64,000 bases of DNA from an uncultured Bacilli bacterium (GTDB lineage: Bacteria > Bacillota_I > Bacilli_A > ML615J-28 > CAG-313), in NCBI GenBank assembly GCA_944326155.1, contig CALVCV010000004.1:23910-87909 (forward strand), in the 5' to 3' direction. Shown in pieces: positions 1 through 8,851 of the stretch. The first letter of the stretch is position 1; each line of letters opens with the position of its first letter. Under the pieces are notes generated by a model. That model ran no database searches. It had not been told where the DNA came from and worked only from the letters and a program-made list of their open reading frames with translations. Position numbers and translations under genes: made by a program.

Positions 1-881
1 AATTCAAATAATTTTTTAATCTCTAGCAATTCTTCATGCTTATGACCAGTATTATCAGGAATGCTACCCATAATCCTATATAAAAGTGTCATCTTTTCCA
101 TCATTGTCAATTTTTTATAACTTTTAATTAAAAGTCTTGTCCAATAGGAAAAATTAGGTAAAAACTTAAATAGATTATTATCATTAATGATCTTTAAAGC
201 TTTAAGACCATATTTTTCACTTAGAATTCTATTCATTAACTTAATAATTTTTAATTCACTTAATTCTTTTAAAAACTGCTTACTTTTTCGCATGCCTCTT
301 TCAGTATTAGTTTCAACTTCAAAACCAAATTTAGCAACCAAATATAGGCCTCTTAAAATTCTTGATGGATCATCTTTAAAACGTCTTTTACTACTACCTA
401 TTACTCTTACAATACCATTTTCTAAATCTTTTTGACCTTCTACCAAATCAACAATCGTAAGATTAGGAGTAAGAGCCAAAGCATTAATCGTATAATCTCT
501 TCTAATAATATCTTCAACTAATTTTTTAGAATAATGCACATCTTTAATTTTAAATTTTACATATTCCTCAGTACGAAAAGTTGTAATTTCATATTTAAAG
601 CCTGAATCCTTAATTATAATAGAACCAAGAGATTCATAATTTGTATCAATATCATAGTCGGCAAAAATATCTTTGATAGCAGATGGCATAGCATTTGTTG
701 CAATATCAATATCGTTAAAATCAATATTTAAAACAAAATCTCGAACTGCGCCTCCAACAATATAAGCTTCATAAGTTTTTTCTTTAAGGGTTGAAATGAT
801 ATCTAAACCTTTTTTGAAATACTTATACATTTCATAATTTCTTTCTTTTAATGATTCTAAATATAAATTTTTTTCGTCCAT
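1..881 (-). CDS. cca: CCA tRNA nucleotidyltransferase (3' part cut by window edge)
   Basis: Adds or repairs the CCA end of tRNAs using CTP and ATP, in the cytoplasm. Translating the minus strand from the ATG at 879-881 gives an open frame of 293 codons running off the left edge. Family motifs appear in order: GGAVRD (nucleotide-binding strand), DIDIAT with the metal-binding aspartates, ITTFRTE, IIRRDYTINALAL and RRFKDDPSRILR. The start is preceded by an AGAGGTGATATC-type Shine-Dalgarno site. It lies 39 nt downstream of ychF in the same direction and probably shares its transcript. A poly(A) polymerase of the same superfamily cannot be formally excluded because the C-terminus is missing, but CCA-adding is the usual role in this phylum. 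Confidence 0.9.
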   Translation of the reverse strand, partial: MDEKNLYLESLKERNYEMYKYFKKGLDIISTLKEKTYEAYIVGGAVRDFVLNIDFNDIDIATNAMPSAIKDIFADYDIDTNYESLGSIIIKDSGFKYEITTFRTEEYVKFKIKDVHYSKKLVEDIIRRDYTINALALTPNLTIVDLVEGQKDLENGIVRVIGSSKRRFKDDPSRILRGLYLVAKFGFEVETNTERGMRKSKQFLKELSELKIIKLMNRILSEKYGLKALKIINDNNLFKFLPNFSYWTRLLIKSYKKLTMMEKMTLLYRIMGSIPDNTGHKHEELLEIKKLFE

Positions 882-920
882 GATATCACCTCTTTTTTTC
901 TTGGTCTATGAATCTATATT

Positions 921-2018
921 TTATACATTAAATCTAAACACCATAATATCACCATCTTGAACGACATAATCTTTTCCTTCAAGACGAACTTTGCCTGCTT
1001 CTTTTACTTTAAGTGGTGTACCATATTCTATCAAATCATCATATGAATAGGTTTCAGCACGAATAAATCCTTTTTCAAAATCGCTATGAATAACTCCTGC
1101 GCATTGAGGAGCAAGCATGCCCTTTTTAAATGTCCATGCGCGACATTCTTTTTCACCTGCAGTAAAAAATGTACGAAGACCAAGTAAACTATAGGCCTCA
1201 CGAATGACTTTATCTAGTCCACTTTCTTCTAATCCTAAATCTTCTAAAAACATTTGACGATCGCTATCATCTAACATACTTAGTTCTTCTTCAATCTTTG
1301 CTGAAATCATGACAACTTTAGAGCCTTCTTTTTGCGCATATTCCTTAACAGCATCTACATACTGATTTCCACTAACAATATCATTTTCACCAACATTCGC
1401 AATATATAAAATAGGTTTCATTGTTAAAAATTGATAGTTTTTGATATAGTTTTTTTCCTCTTGTGTTAATGGAACTAATCTTGCTGGAAGACTTTGTAAA
1501 AAAGCCTCGTGAAGTTTTTTCAAAATTTGATATTCAAAAATAGAGTCACTATCAACTTTAAGAAGAGCTTTCTTTTCAATTTTTGGTAATCTTTTTTCAA
1601 CTACCTCTAAATCAGATAAAATTAATTCTAGATTAATAACTTCAATATCACCAATTGGATCTACCTTACCATTCACATGAATAATATTGGCATTATCAAA
1701 GCATCTTACCACTTCACAAATTGCATCTACATCACGAATATGGGATAAGAATTGATTCCCAAGGCCTTCACCCTTACTTGCTCCTTTAACAAGGCCTGCA
1801 ATATCTGTAAAAGAAAAAGTTGTAGGGACCACATTTCGGGGTTTAATAATTTCCACAATTTTATCTAATCTTTTATCTCTTACTTCTACAATGCCAACGT
1901 TGGGTTCAATTGTCGCAAAAGGAAAATTTGCGGCCAGCACATTGGATTTTGTAATAGCATTAAATAATGTTGATTTACCAACATTAGGTAAACCAACAAT
2001 TCCTGCTGTTAAACTCAT
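921..2018 (-). CDS. ychF: Redox/ribosome-associated GTPase/ATPase YchF (Obg family)
   Basis: Universally conserved P-loop NTPase of the Obg family that binds ribosomes and is linked to oxidative-stress responses; it prefers ATP in several species. At 365 residues it is the normal family length. Visible motifs: P-loop GLPNVGKST at residues 9-17, the switch-region motif NFPFATIEPN near 31-40, DIAGLVKGASKGEG with the G3 aspartate, and a C-terminal TGS domain from about residue 280. The ATG at 2018 has an AGAGGTGAATT Shine-Dalgarno site. That site lies just after the stop of the upstream zinc-ribbon gene (10 nt apart), so the two are likely co-transcribed. Nothing irregular is visible. Confidence 0.96.
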   Translation of the reverse strand: MSLTAGIVGLPNVGKSTLFNAITKSNVLAANFPFATIEPNVGIVEVRDKRLDKIVEIIKPRNVVPTTFSFTDIAGLVKGASKGEGLGNQFLSHIRDVDAICEVVRCFDNANIIHVNGKVDPIGDIEVINLELILSDLEVVEKRLPKIEKKALLKVDSDSIFEYQILKKLHEAFLQSLPARLVPLTQEEKNYIKNYQFLTMKPILYIANVGENDIVSGNQYVDAVKEYAQKEGSKVVMISAKIEEELSMLDDSDRQMFLEDLGLEESGLDKVIREAYSLLGLRTFFTAGEKECRAWTFKKGMLAPQCAGVIHSDFEKGFIRAETYSYDDLIEYGTPLKVKEAGKVRLEGKDYVVQDGDIMVFRFNV

Positions 2019-2027
2019 AATTCACCT

Positions 2028-2843
2028 CTATAGTATAAATATTATTAAAACAATTAATACATTTAATATTCTCATTATAATATTAATTAAAATATTACGA
2101 TTGGTATACATATAAATGCCTGTTGAAACTAAATTAATGATAAGACTTGCAATAGCAATTTCTAAAGACATAATCCATGCAATCTCAAAAATGGTTACAA
2201 CAACACTCGTGATAAAATAGATTGCTTTATCAGATAGCATCGTTTCATCTAGCGCATCTATCAAATACTTGCGACCTAAAATTTCTAAACATATACTTGA
2301 AAGAATACTACCAACAGCAATTTTAAAAATACAAACGCCTTGCCAATCAAAAAAGATAGCATTACCACTTTCTAAATATTGAATAACATATTTGGGAAGT
2401 ACTAAGGTAATATCTGATAGATTGCTCATTATAACAACAATCGCAATGGTTAAAACTGCAACTACAGCACTACCTATAATTTGATTTTTATTTATCTTTG
2501 GGAAATAGCTTTTAATATCTTTTCTAAATGAAACAAGCATTACAATAGTAGCAATAATACTGCTATAAAACAAACTATTCGTCTGACAAAAAAGATTAGT
2601 ATATCCATTCCCATTATTCAATTTGTTTTCAATTAAGGCAAAAACAATTTGAAAAATACCACTTAATGCAAAGCCCACTAAAGCATATAAAGTAAAACTC
2701 ATTTTAAATTTTCCTACTGGATCAGGACCATAATCACCTGTTACCATAGCTCTATGCATACGCTCACTATATTCTCCACAATTCGTACAATATTCTTCAT
2801 TAGGATTTAAAACACGATAACAATTTTTGCATCTTATTTTCAT
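2028..2843 (-). CDS. Zinc-ribbon integral membrane protein, function unknown
   Basis: I do not recognise a named family. The first 25 residues hold a zinc ribbon (CKNC then CTNC, a CxxC-x12-CxxC arrangement). After a short hydrophilic linker there are about six hydrophobic segments spread over residues 60-270, so it should sit in the cytoplasmic membrane with the ribbon probably inside. The ATG at 2843 was chosen over an upstream one 22 codons earlier because it follows an AAAGGTGATAAA Shine-Dalgarno site and begins exactly at the zinc ribbon. It is the first gene of a probable operon with ychF and cca. Zinc-ribbon plus multi-TM proteins are common in Bacillota and mostly uncharacterised. Confidence 0.75.
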   Translation of the reverse strand: MKIRCKNCYRVLNPNEEYCTNCGEYSERMHRAMVTGDYGPDPVGKFKMSFTLYALVGFALSGIFQIVFALIENKLNNGNGYTNLFCQTNSLFYSSIIATIVMLVSFRKDIKSYFPKINKNQIIGSAVVAVLTIAIVVIMSNLSDITLVLPKYVIQYLESGNAIFFDWQGVCIFKIAVGSILSSICLEILGRKYLIDALDETMLSDKAIYFITSVVVTIFEIAWIMSLEIAIASLIINLVSTGIYMYTNRNILINIIMRILNVLIVLIIFIL

Positions 2844-2930
2844 TTTATCACCTTTTTTACTATTATTAGTATGTTTATTATAACATAAAGCAGAAAATTT
2901 GTAAATCATTTAATGTTTTTAATTTTTATG

Positions 2931-2939
2931 TGATATAAT
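2931..2939 (+). promoter_or_regulatory. Extended -10 promoter for the small gene at 2958
   Basis: TGATATAAT gives an extended -10 (TGn plus TATAAT) ending 18 nt before the gene. The -35 region is poor, as expected for an extended -10 promoter. Confidence 0.55.
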
Positions 2940-2957
2940 ATAAATAAGAGGTATCAT

Positions 2958-3269
2958 ATGAAAGAATTTTATCCAATTATAATTTTAACCTGCAAAAAAA
3001 TTGTCCTTCTAAATTCAGATTATTTAATAATTCATTCACCTATTGAATTACTTGATAATTATCATATAAAGTATAATGAGCAAATTATTTCGTTTGATTA
3101 TTTGATTTTTGATAATATATGCCTTATTACAAATTATTTAAATAGCAATATTTTACATGACAACACAATGCCAATTACTAATTTTTTTCATGCCACATCA
3201 ATTGAAAATATTTTTTATAGTGAAGATATTTTTGATACTATTGATATAATTAAATATGAAGAATTTTAA
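2958..3269 (+). CDS. Small hypothetical protein (103 aa)
   Basis: Unrecognised protein rich in Ile, Asn and Asp, with no signal peptide or clear membrane segment. It is supported as real by a good Shine-Dalgarno site (AAGAGGTATCAT before the ATG), an extended -10 promoter just upstream, and a perfect 12-bp stem terminator directly after the stop. It therefore forms its own transcription unit between the divergent zinc-ribbon operon and the penicillin-binding protein gene. The even spread of short hydrophobic strands suggests a small globular cytosolic protein. No function is proposed. Confidence 0.6.
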   Translation: MKEFYPIIILTCKKIVLLNSDYLIIHSPIELLDNYHIKYNEQIISFDYLIFDNICLITNYLNSNILHDNTMPITNFFHATSIENIFYSEDIFDTIDIIKYEEF

Positions 3270-3297
3270 ATTAACAATTATTATGATAATTGTTAAT
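3270..3297 (+). terminator. Rho-independent terminator after the small gene
   Basis: ATTAACAATTAT pairs perfectly with ATAATTGTTAAT around a 4-nt loop, followed by TTTTTG. It begins at the stop codon of the gene ending at 3269. Confidence 0.75.
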
Positions 3298-3351
3298 TTT
3301 TGTTTTGTATAATATTTTTTTTTATTGGAAAAATATTATAGGTGATATAAG

Positions 3352-5304
3352 ATGAAAAAGCATTTTTTGAAAATATGTAAAGTATTAATTATAACTTCAA
3401 CTTTATTATTTACAATTTTACTTTTGACAATCGCTATTATCACAACGAATATGAACTATCAATTACCTGAAATTATGAATGTTGAATTATATGATAACAA
3501 TAATCATAAATATTTAAGTTACTCAAATGGTAAAAAACAATCTTATGTTAAACTTGATGATATCTCTAAATATCTAAAAGAAGCTTTTATTTCAATTGAA
3601 GACAAACGATTCTTTAAACATCATGGAATTGATATCGTTCGTATGGGTGGTGCACTTTTAAAAAATATTAAAGATCAAAATTTAACAGAAGGTGCCTCCA
3701 CTATTACTCAGCAATACGTTCGTAATCTATACTTAACTACTGAAAAAACTTGGAAACGTAAATTAAATGAAATTTTAATCTCTTTAAATATTGAAAAAAA
3801 TTATACAAAAAATGATATTTTAGAAGGTTATTTGAATTCAATTTATTTTGATCATGGTATTTATGGAGTCGAAGATGCAAGTATCTATTATTTTAATAAA
3901 CATGCTAAAGATTTAACTTTAGTCGAAGCAGTTGCAATTGCTAGTATTCCAAAAGGTCCTACCCTTTATTCGCCAATTAAAAATCCACAAAATAACAAGG
4001 AACGACGTAATTTGATTTTAAAAGAAATGTTTGATGATGGATTAATTAGCGAATATGAATATATCACATCTAGTAATGAAACGCTAAATTGTATTGGTAA
4101 CAATCCTAATGATGATGTTATAAATGCTCCTTATTTTCAAGATTTAGTCTTACAAGAACTAAAAAATATTCCAGAGATTAAAGGTAAAATGGCTGGTGGA
4201 TTAAAAGTATATACCACCCTTAATACAAGTCTATATAAAGCCATAAATGATAGTATGGAAAAAAGAATGCCTGATTCAAATATAGAAGCGGCTATTTATG
4301 TAATGGAACCAAAAACAGGTAATGTATTAGCCGTCGTTGGTGGCAAAGACTATGAACAAAGTACCTACAATAGAGCTATTTCTAGCATTCGTCAACCTGG
4401 ATCTTCAATCAAACCTTTTTTATATTTGACCGCTTTAGAAAATGGTTTTACAGTTGCCACAACATTTACAAGCGAGCCTACTACCTTTTATTATGATCAT
4501 ACAACCTATTCACCAACCAACTATCAAAATATCTATGCTGGCTTTGATGTATCGATGGCTTACGCACTTGCTACAAGTGATAATATTTATGCGGTAAAAA
4601 CACATCTTTTTTTAGGTTGCAATAAAATGGTAAATACCTTAAAGCGTTTTGGCTTTTCTGGTGATATACCTGCCATTCCATCGCTTGCTTTAGGTGTAAA
4701 AGAAGTTTCAGTTCAAGAATTAACTGAAGCCTATAGCATTCTTGCAAATGGCGGAAAACAAGTAACTCCAACCATCATTACAAAAATAACAGACATGGAT
4801 GATAATCTATTGTATGTAGCCAAGCCTAAAACCAAAACAATTGCAAATTATAGCGATGTTTATCTATTGAATGAAGCAATGACCTCGGTTTTTGATAATC
4901 AAATGACTTATAATATAAGACCAACTGGAGTTGCAATTAAAAGTTTACTTACTACCAAATATGCTGCTAAAAGTGGCTCTACCGATACTGATAACTGGAT
5001 GGTTGGTTTTAATCCTGATATTGTCGTATGTGTGTGGAGTGGATATGATGATAGTAGAATCATTCTTTCTACAAGTGATACTAAGTTTGGTAAATATATT
5101 TGGGCCGATACAGTTGAAGCCTATTATAAAATTACAGGTATTACACCTTCTTGGTATGAAATACCTAGCGATGTAATTAGTGTAGAAATCAATCCAATAA
5201 CAGGCTTTTATGCAGCATTTGGTGAATATACCAAACCAATGTATTTTAAAAAAAGTAATCTACCATGGTTTATAAATATGGAAACGACTAGGAATCAGTC
5301 CTAG
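3352..5304 (+). CDS. Class A penicillin-binding protein (bifunctional transglycosylase/transpeptidase)
   Basis: Polymerises lipid II into glycan strands and cross-links them outside the membrane. An uncleaved signal anchor spans about residues 8-31. The GT51 domain shows the catalytic motif IEDKRFFKHHG (Glu83), GASTITQQ (115-121) and the KNDILEGYLNSIYF region. The transpeptidase domain shows the SxxK motif with the nucleophile Ser351 and Lys354, SDN at 409-411 and KSGST at 540-544. At 650 residues it is compact and lacks large C-terminal extensions. The start at 3352 has a GGTGATATAAG Shine-Dalgarno site, and a TATAAT lies at 3308-3313. Its TAG stop lies inside a terminator stem and overlaps the stop of the convergent protease gene. 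Confidence 0.95.
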   Translation: MKKHFLKICKVLIITSTLLFTILLLTIAIITTNMNYQLPEIMNVELYDNNNHKYLSYSNGKKQSYVKLDDISKYLKEAFISIEDKRFFKHHGIDIVRMGGALLKNIKDQNLTEGASTITQQYVRNLYLTTEKTWKRKLNEILISLNIEKNYTKNDILEGYLNSIYFDHGIYGVEDASIYYFNKHAKDLTLVEAVAIASIPKGPTLYSPIKNPQNNKERRNLILKEMFDDGLISEYEYITSSNETLNCIGNNPNDDVINAPYFQDLVLQELKNIPEIKGKMAGGLKVYTTLNTSLYKAINDSMEKRMPDSNIEAAIYVMEPKTGNVLAVVGGKDYEQSTYNRAISSIRQPGSSIKPFLYLTALENGFTVATTFTSEPTTFYYDHTTYSPTNYQNIYAGFDVSMAYALATSDNIYAVKTHLFLGCNKMVNTLKRFGFSGDIPAIPSLALGVKEVSVQELTEAYSILANGGKQVTPTIITKITDMDDNLLYVAKPKTKTIANYSDVYLLNEAMTSVFDNQMTYNIRPTGVAIKSLLTTKYAAKSGSTDTDNWMVGFNPDIVVCVWSGYDDSRIILSTSDTKFGKYIWADTVEAYYKITGITPSWYEIPSDVISVEINPITGFYAAFGEYTKPMYFKKSNLPWFINMETTRNQS

Positions 5305-5312
5305 TCGTTTTT
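5282..5312 (+). terminator. Terminator embedding two convergent stop codons
   Basis: AAACGACTAGGA and TCCTAGTCGTTT form a 12-bp stem with a 5-nt loop, followed by a T run ending at 5312. The CTAG at 5301-5304 contains the TAG of the PBP gene on plus and the TAG of the protease gene on minus. The T run favours the plus direction. Confidence 0.75.
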
Positions 5313-6131
5313 CAAATATGTTGCAAAAACTTGATTTACTACACTTGCGGGAATTGCAAAATTTAATCCTTCAAAATGATCCCCTAAATCACCAACAAGT
5401 TTCCATGTATTAATGCCAATAAGTCTACCATATATATCATAAAGTCCACCACCGCTGTTGCCTGAATTAATTGCTGCATCATGTTGAATAAATGTATGCA
5501 CAACAGATTTTCCATATAAATCTTCTTCTTCGATTAATCGATTAGGACTACTTACTGATCCAATCGTAACCGTATTATAAAAACTTTCTATATCATATGG
5601 TGAACCTATCGCAATTGCATATTGACCTGTAACAAGAGTATCAGTATAAAGAGTTGCAACATTTAATAAAATTCCGCTATCAAAAGCAATTAAAGCCAAG
5701 TCATAATCATCATCATAGCTAACAAGCATGGCATCAATATATTGATTATTGCCAATATATACACTAATATCACTTGCGCTACTTGTATCTGTTACATGAC
5801 GATTGGTTACTACTAAATAACGATAAGTATTATTATAGTTTTGACTTCTTTTGATAATGACACCACTACCCATACTTTCGCTTGCTGTAAAGATGCTACC
5901 ACTAATAACTCGAATTGCTACAGTGGATGATGCAGCGATTTCAGAAGCTTGAACTAAAGCATCTTCAATATCATTTACTGTAATTGTTTGACTATATTCT
6001 ATATATTTATTTTCAATTTCATTAATTATTTTATTTTTAAATAGTTGTTGAATACTACAACTACTTATAAACAAACAACTTATAAGAAGAAAACACATTC
6101 CTAAAACAAACATCAATTTCTTTTTACTCAT
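5301..6131 (-). CDS. Lipoprotein trypsin-like serine protease (HtrA/DegP-type core, no PDZ)
   Basis: Predicted surface-anchored serine protease. A signal peptide ends in a lipobox-like ISSC, with the acceptor Cys at about residue 25. The chymotrypsin-fold triad is visible: His112 in VTNRHV, Asp144 in DYDLAL and Ser226 in GNSGGG. The sequence ends soon after the catalytic domain, so the PDZ domain of classical HtrA is absent (276 residues against about 400-450). The ATG at 6131 was chosen because it follows GGTGATAA and begins the signal peptide. It overlaps the end of tatD by 8 nt, pointing to translational coupling. A role in extracellular quality control or processing is an inference. Confidence 0.87.
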   Translation of the reverse strand: MSKKKLMFVLGMCFLLISCLFISSCSIQQLFKNKIINEIENKYIEYSQTITVNDIEDALVQASEIAASSTVAIRVISGSIFTASESMGSGVIIKRSQNYNNTYRYLVVTNRHVTDTSSASDISVYIGNNQYIDAMLVSYDDDYDLALIAFDSGILLNVATLYTDTLVTGQYAIAIGSPYDIESFYNTVTIGSVSSPNRLIEEEDLYGKSVVHTFIQHDAAINSGNSGGGLYDIYGRLIGINTWKLVGDLGDHFEGLNFAIPASVVNQVFATYLKND

Positions 6132-6897
6132 ATTTATCACCAAAAATTCTTTTTACATTGTTCAATATATTTTTTGCCATTACATCAACTGATATACCTT
6201 TTATATTTGCCATTTCTTGTACAATTAAAGGAAGGTACTTGGGCCCATTTTCACTACCTCTATAAGGATGTGGTGTTAAATAAGGTGAGTCAGTTTCAGA
6301 AACCAAATATTTGCTATCTATCTCTCTTACCACATCTTTCATATTTTTACCATTTTTAAAAGTAATAGGACCTGAAATTCCAAACGAAAAATTCAATTTA
6401 ATATATTCTTTTGCCATTTCCACACTACCACTATAGGAATGCATAATACCCCCAACTTCTTGAGCTTTATTTTCTTTTAAAGTATCAAAAGTAATTTGCT
6501 GGGCATCTCTACTATGGATAATAAGTGGTAATTTTAATTTTTTTGCAAGTTCAATTTGTTTTACAAAAGCATCCTTTTGTTCTTCTTTGGTCGTAATATT
6601 CCAATGAAAATCATATCCAACCTCACCAATTGCAACAACTTTAGGCTTTTTTGCAAGTTCTTCTAGTTGTTGGTACTCCTTATATGTATATTCTTTAATT
6701 TCAGTTGGATGAAATCCAACTGCCGCATAACATCCTTCAAGCTGATTTGCAAGTTCAACAGCTAAAGTGGAAGTTGGTAAATCATATCCTACAATAATCA
6801 TTTTCTTCACGCCTACGTGATAAGCATCTTCTAATACTTCGTCTAAATGTTTGAAGATTTCATCATTATTTAAATGTACATGGGTATCAATAAACAT
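6124..6897 (-). CDS. tatD: TatD-family metal-dependent DNase
   Basis: Amidohydrolase-fold nuclease of the TatD/YcfH family (257 residues, typical). Metal ligands are all visible: DTHVHLN (His6, His8), GEVGYDF (Glu), IIHSRDA (His), MHSYSGS (His) and SETDSPYL (Asp). The ATG at 6897 has a strong TGGAGGGACAAG Shine-Dalgarno site. A promoter with TTGCAA and TATAAT spaced by 16 bp lies just upstream (6933-6960), so tatD leads a two-gene unit with the lipoprotein protease. Family members act in DNA repair and DNA degradation; the protease partner suggests no specific shared pathway. Confidence 0.93.
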   Translation of the reverse strand: MFIDTHVHLNNDEIFKHLDEVLEDAYHVGVKKMIIVGYDLPTSTLAVELANQLEGCYAAVGFHPTEIKEYTYKEYQQLEELAKKPKVVAIGEVGYDFHWNITTKEEQKDAFVKQIELAKKLKLPLIIHSRDAQQITFDTLKENKAQEVGGIMHSYSGSVEMAKEYIKLNFSFGISGPITFKNGKNMKDVVREIDSKYLVSETDSPYLTPHPYRGSENGPKYLPLIVQEMANIKGISVDVMAKNILNNVKRIFGDKYE

Positions 6898-6932
6898 CTT
6901 GTCCCTCCATTATAATTTATCTTTTAATATTA

Positions 6933-6960
6933 ATTATACTCTATTATTTTTTTTTTGCAA
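6933..6960 (-). promoter_or_regulatory. Promoter of tatD-protease unit
   Basis: Minus strand: TTGCAA (6955-6960), a 16-bp spacer, then TATAAT (6933-6938), 36 nt upstream of the tatD ATG. One of several promoters here with TTGCAA at -35. Confidence 0.7.
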
Positions 6961-6996
6961 AAAAGAATACTTTAAAAAATATTGGTTTTAAAATTA

Positions 6997-7036
6997 AAAA
7001 ATTTATTGTAATATATAACTATTGCAATAAATTTTT
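6997..7036 (-). terminator. Terminator of the lipid operon
   Basis: AAAAATTTATTG and CAATAAATTTTT make a 12-bp stem with a 16-nt loop, followed on the minus strand by a T-rich run. It lies 24 nt after the glycosyltransferase stop. Confidence 0.6.
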
Positions 7037-7060
7037 ATTTCATATAACTATTTTTATGTT

Positions 7061-8179
7061 TTAATGACTGATTTTTTGAATAACTAATTTGGCAATTTTT
7101 TCAGTTGCATCTAAATACACATTTTTTTCTTGTGCCTCTTGCATTTTTTCAAGTTCACCCTTATTTTCTAATAAATCAATACCTACCTCTACTAACTCTT
7201 CAGCTTTAGGTGCCGATATAGACATCCCTAGTTGATTGAAAAAATTCTTATTTTCAGTTTCACATCCTGGAATAGGAAATGTATGGATTAGTGGTAAGCG
7301 GGCAGCAGCCGCTTCCGTTGAACTTAATCCTCCAGGTTTAGTGTAAATCATGTCACAAGCTTTTAAATATAAATCCATCTTATCAGTATGCGAAAGAATC
7401 AAAAAACTTTTATCTTGACCATAAAACTTTGTTAATTTGAAATATATTCGTTTATTATTACCACAAATAACAACAATTTGATAATCTTGTTTGTCTTTTC
7501 TATGATTAAACTTTTTGACAAGTTTCACAAGTTTACCCGCTCCCATACTGCCACCAAGTAATAAAATAATTTTTTTTGTTTGTTGCAAATTTAGTTCGTT
7601 TCTTGCTTCTTCTTTTGATATGCGATTTAAAAGTTTAGGTGAAAAAGGTATACCAATTGGATATAATTTTTCAACAGGAATGCCACGTGATGTAAAGTCA
7701 TTCATTAATAATTCATGAGGAATAATATAAAAATCACAATTAGTTTCTTCCCAAAAAGGTGTACATGTGTAGTCTGTTGCAACACCAATAAATGGTGGTA
7801 ACTTTACACCTTGTCTTTGCATATATGTTAAAGTTTCAGCAGGAAATAAATGTGTCATAAGAATTGCATCATAATGATGTTCTTTTAAATATGGCGTTAG
7901 ATACTTTGCCATTTTTTTATTTGCTTTATAAATTGGAGATTCTTTGGTATGTTTGCTAACATACATACCTATTTTATAAAGTTGACCAAAGGCATTTGGC
8001 ATTATTTTTACGAGATTAACATAAGAATTGGCCACTCGTTTAGCAACTTTTTCACCAGCTAAAGTTAAATAATCAAACACTATAGCTTCATGTCCCATTT
8101 TTTCAAATTGTAATTTTAGAGCATTTGCAGCAGCATCATGGCCACCACCTGTTTTACAAGATAAAATTAAAAATTTCAT
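7061..8179 (-). CDS. Diacylglycerol glycosyltransferase (MGDG synthase/UgtP-type, GT28)
   Basis: Transfers a sugar from a UDP-sugar to diacylglycerol to make membrane glycolipid, possibly a lipoteichoic-acid anchor. The N-terminal MGDG-synthase domain starts with the loop CKTGGGHDAAANAL (residues 8-21). The C-terminal half carries GGSMGAGK (nucleotide-sugar fold start) and the conserved donor-binding stretch YTKPGGLSSTEA. At 372 residues it matches the UgtP/YpfP family. No signal peptide is present; it should be a peripheral inner-leaflet enzyme. It starts 1 nt after the plsY-like stop and is third in the marR-plsY-glycosyltransferase operon, so a common lipid role is likely. The sugar (glucose or galactose) and processivity cannot be told from sequence. 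Confidence 0.9.
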   Translation of the reverse strand: MKFLILSCKTGGGHDAAANALKLQFEKMGHEAIVFDYLTLAGEKVAKRVANSYVNLVKIMPNAFGQLYKIGMYVSKHTKESPIYKANKKMAKYLTPYLKEHHYDAILMTHLFPAETLTYMQRQGVKLPPFIGVATDYTCTPFWEETNCDFYIIPHELLMNDFTSRGIPVEKLYPIGIPFSPKLLNRISKEEARNELNLQQTKKIILLLGGSMGAGKLVKLVKKFNHRKDKQDYQIVVICGNNKRIYFKLTKFYGQDKSFLILSHTDKMDLYLKACDMIYTKPGGLSSTEAAAARLPLIHTFPIPGCETENKNFFNQLGMSISAPKAEELVEVGIDLLENKGELEKMQEAQEKNVYLDATEKIAKLVIQKISH

Positions 8180-8180
8180 A

Positions 8181-8837
8181 TTAACGTTTTTTAAAGGCGA
8201 AACGCACTTCAGTTCCTTCCATCGTTTTAAAAGTTGATAGATGTCTTGTGATAACTAATGATACAATCATAAAACATCCAATAAAAATAGAAATAGATTC
8301 AGCAATAAAAAGGCTTGTAATAATAAAGCATAAAAATGATACTAAAACTCGCAAAACATGCGGTTTAAAAATAATGATTGTTGAAAAGAAAATTAACCAA
8401 AATGCAAGAACGACACCAAGTTTTATATTTGGGAATAATCCTAGTAAACTACCAAAACTTACTGCAATGCATTTGCCTCCATCTCTAAATTTGGTATAAA
8501 TGGGATAGGCATGTCCCAATACTGGCGAAATCATAATGAGTGAAAATAACAAATGATTAGTACTAACAAAATTTTTAGCTAAAAAAATTGGTATAAAACC
8601 TTTTAAAAGTTCTAAAAGTAAGGTGCACATTCCACAAATAATACCGCCTTGGATGAAGGCATTAGCAGTACCTGGATTATTATCTTTACTATCTTTTTTA
8701 GTATCTACATTTTTAAAAATTTTCGGAATTAAATACCCAAATAAAATACTTCCAAGTAAATATCCTGTTATAATAAACATTAAGTACAATAAATATATCT
8801 TACTTCTTTCATTTAATACAAAATTGTTATAAAACAT
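8181..8837 (-). CDS. PlsY-like acyl-phosphate:glycerol-3-phosphate acyltransferase
   Basis: Membrane acyltransferase family that makes lysophosphatidic acid from acyl-phosphate. Motifs of PlsY are present but variant: GYLLGSILFGYLIPK, NPGTANAF (canonical GNxGAxN), LELLKGF and GHAYPIYTKFRDGGKCIA (canonical FxGGKGVAT). Several hydrophobic helices fit the family topology. It resembles the second, divergent PlsY paralogue that some Bacillota keep beside the housekeeping copy. I chose the ATG at 8837; the ATG at 8849 abuts the AAGG Shine-Dalgarno site and leaves no spacing. It follows marR by about 14 nt and precedes the glycolipid synthase by 1 nt. The altered third motif leaves substrate preference open. 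Confidence 0.82.
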   Translation of the reverse strand: MFYNNFVLNERSKIYLLYLMFIITGYLLGSILFGYLIPKIFKNVDTKKDSKDNNPGTANAFIQGGIICGMCTLLLELLKGFIPIFLAKNFVSTNHLLFSLIMISPVLGHAYPIYTKFRDGGKCIAVSFGSLLGLFPNIKLGVVLAFWLIFFSTIIIFKPHVLRVLVSFLCFIITSLFIAESISIFIGCFMIVSLVITRHLSTFKTMEGTEVRFAFKKR

Positions 8838-8851
8838 ATTAATAATCATCC

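Noticed and set aside
187..435. Plus-strand open frame of 82 codons
   Set aside because: Antisense to the clearly recognisable cca gene and without ribosome site.
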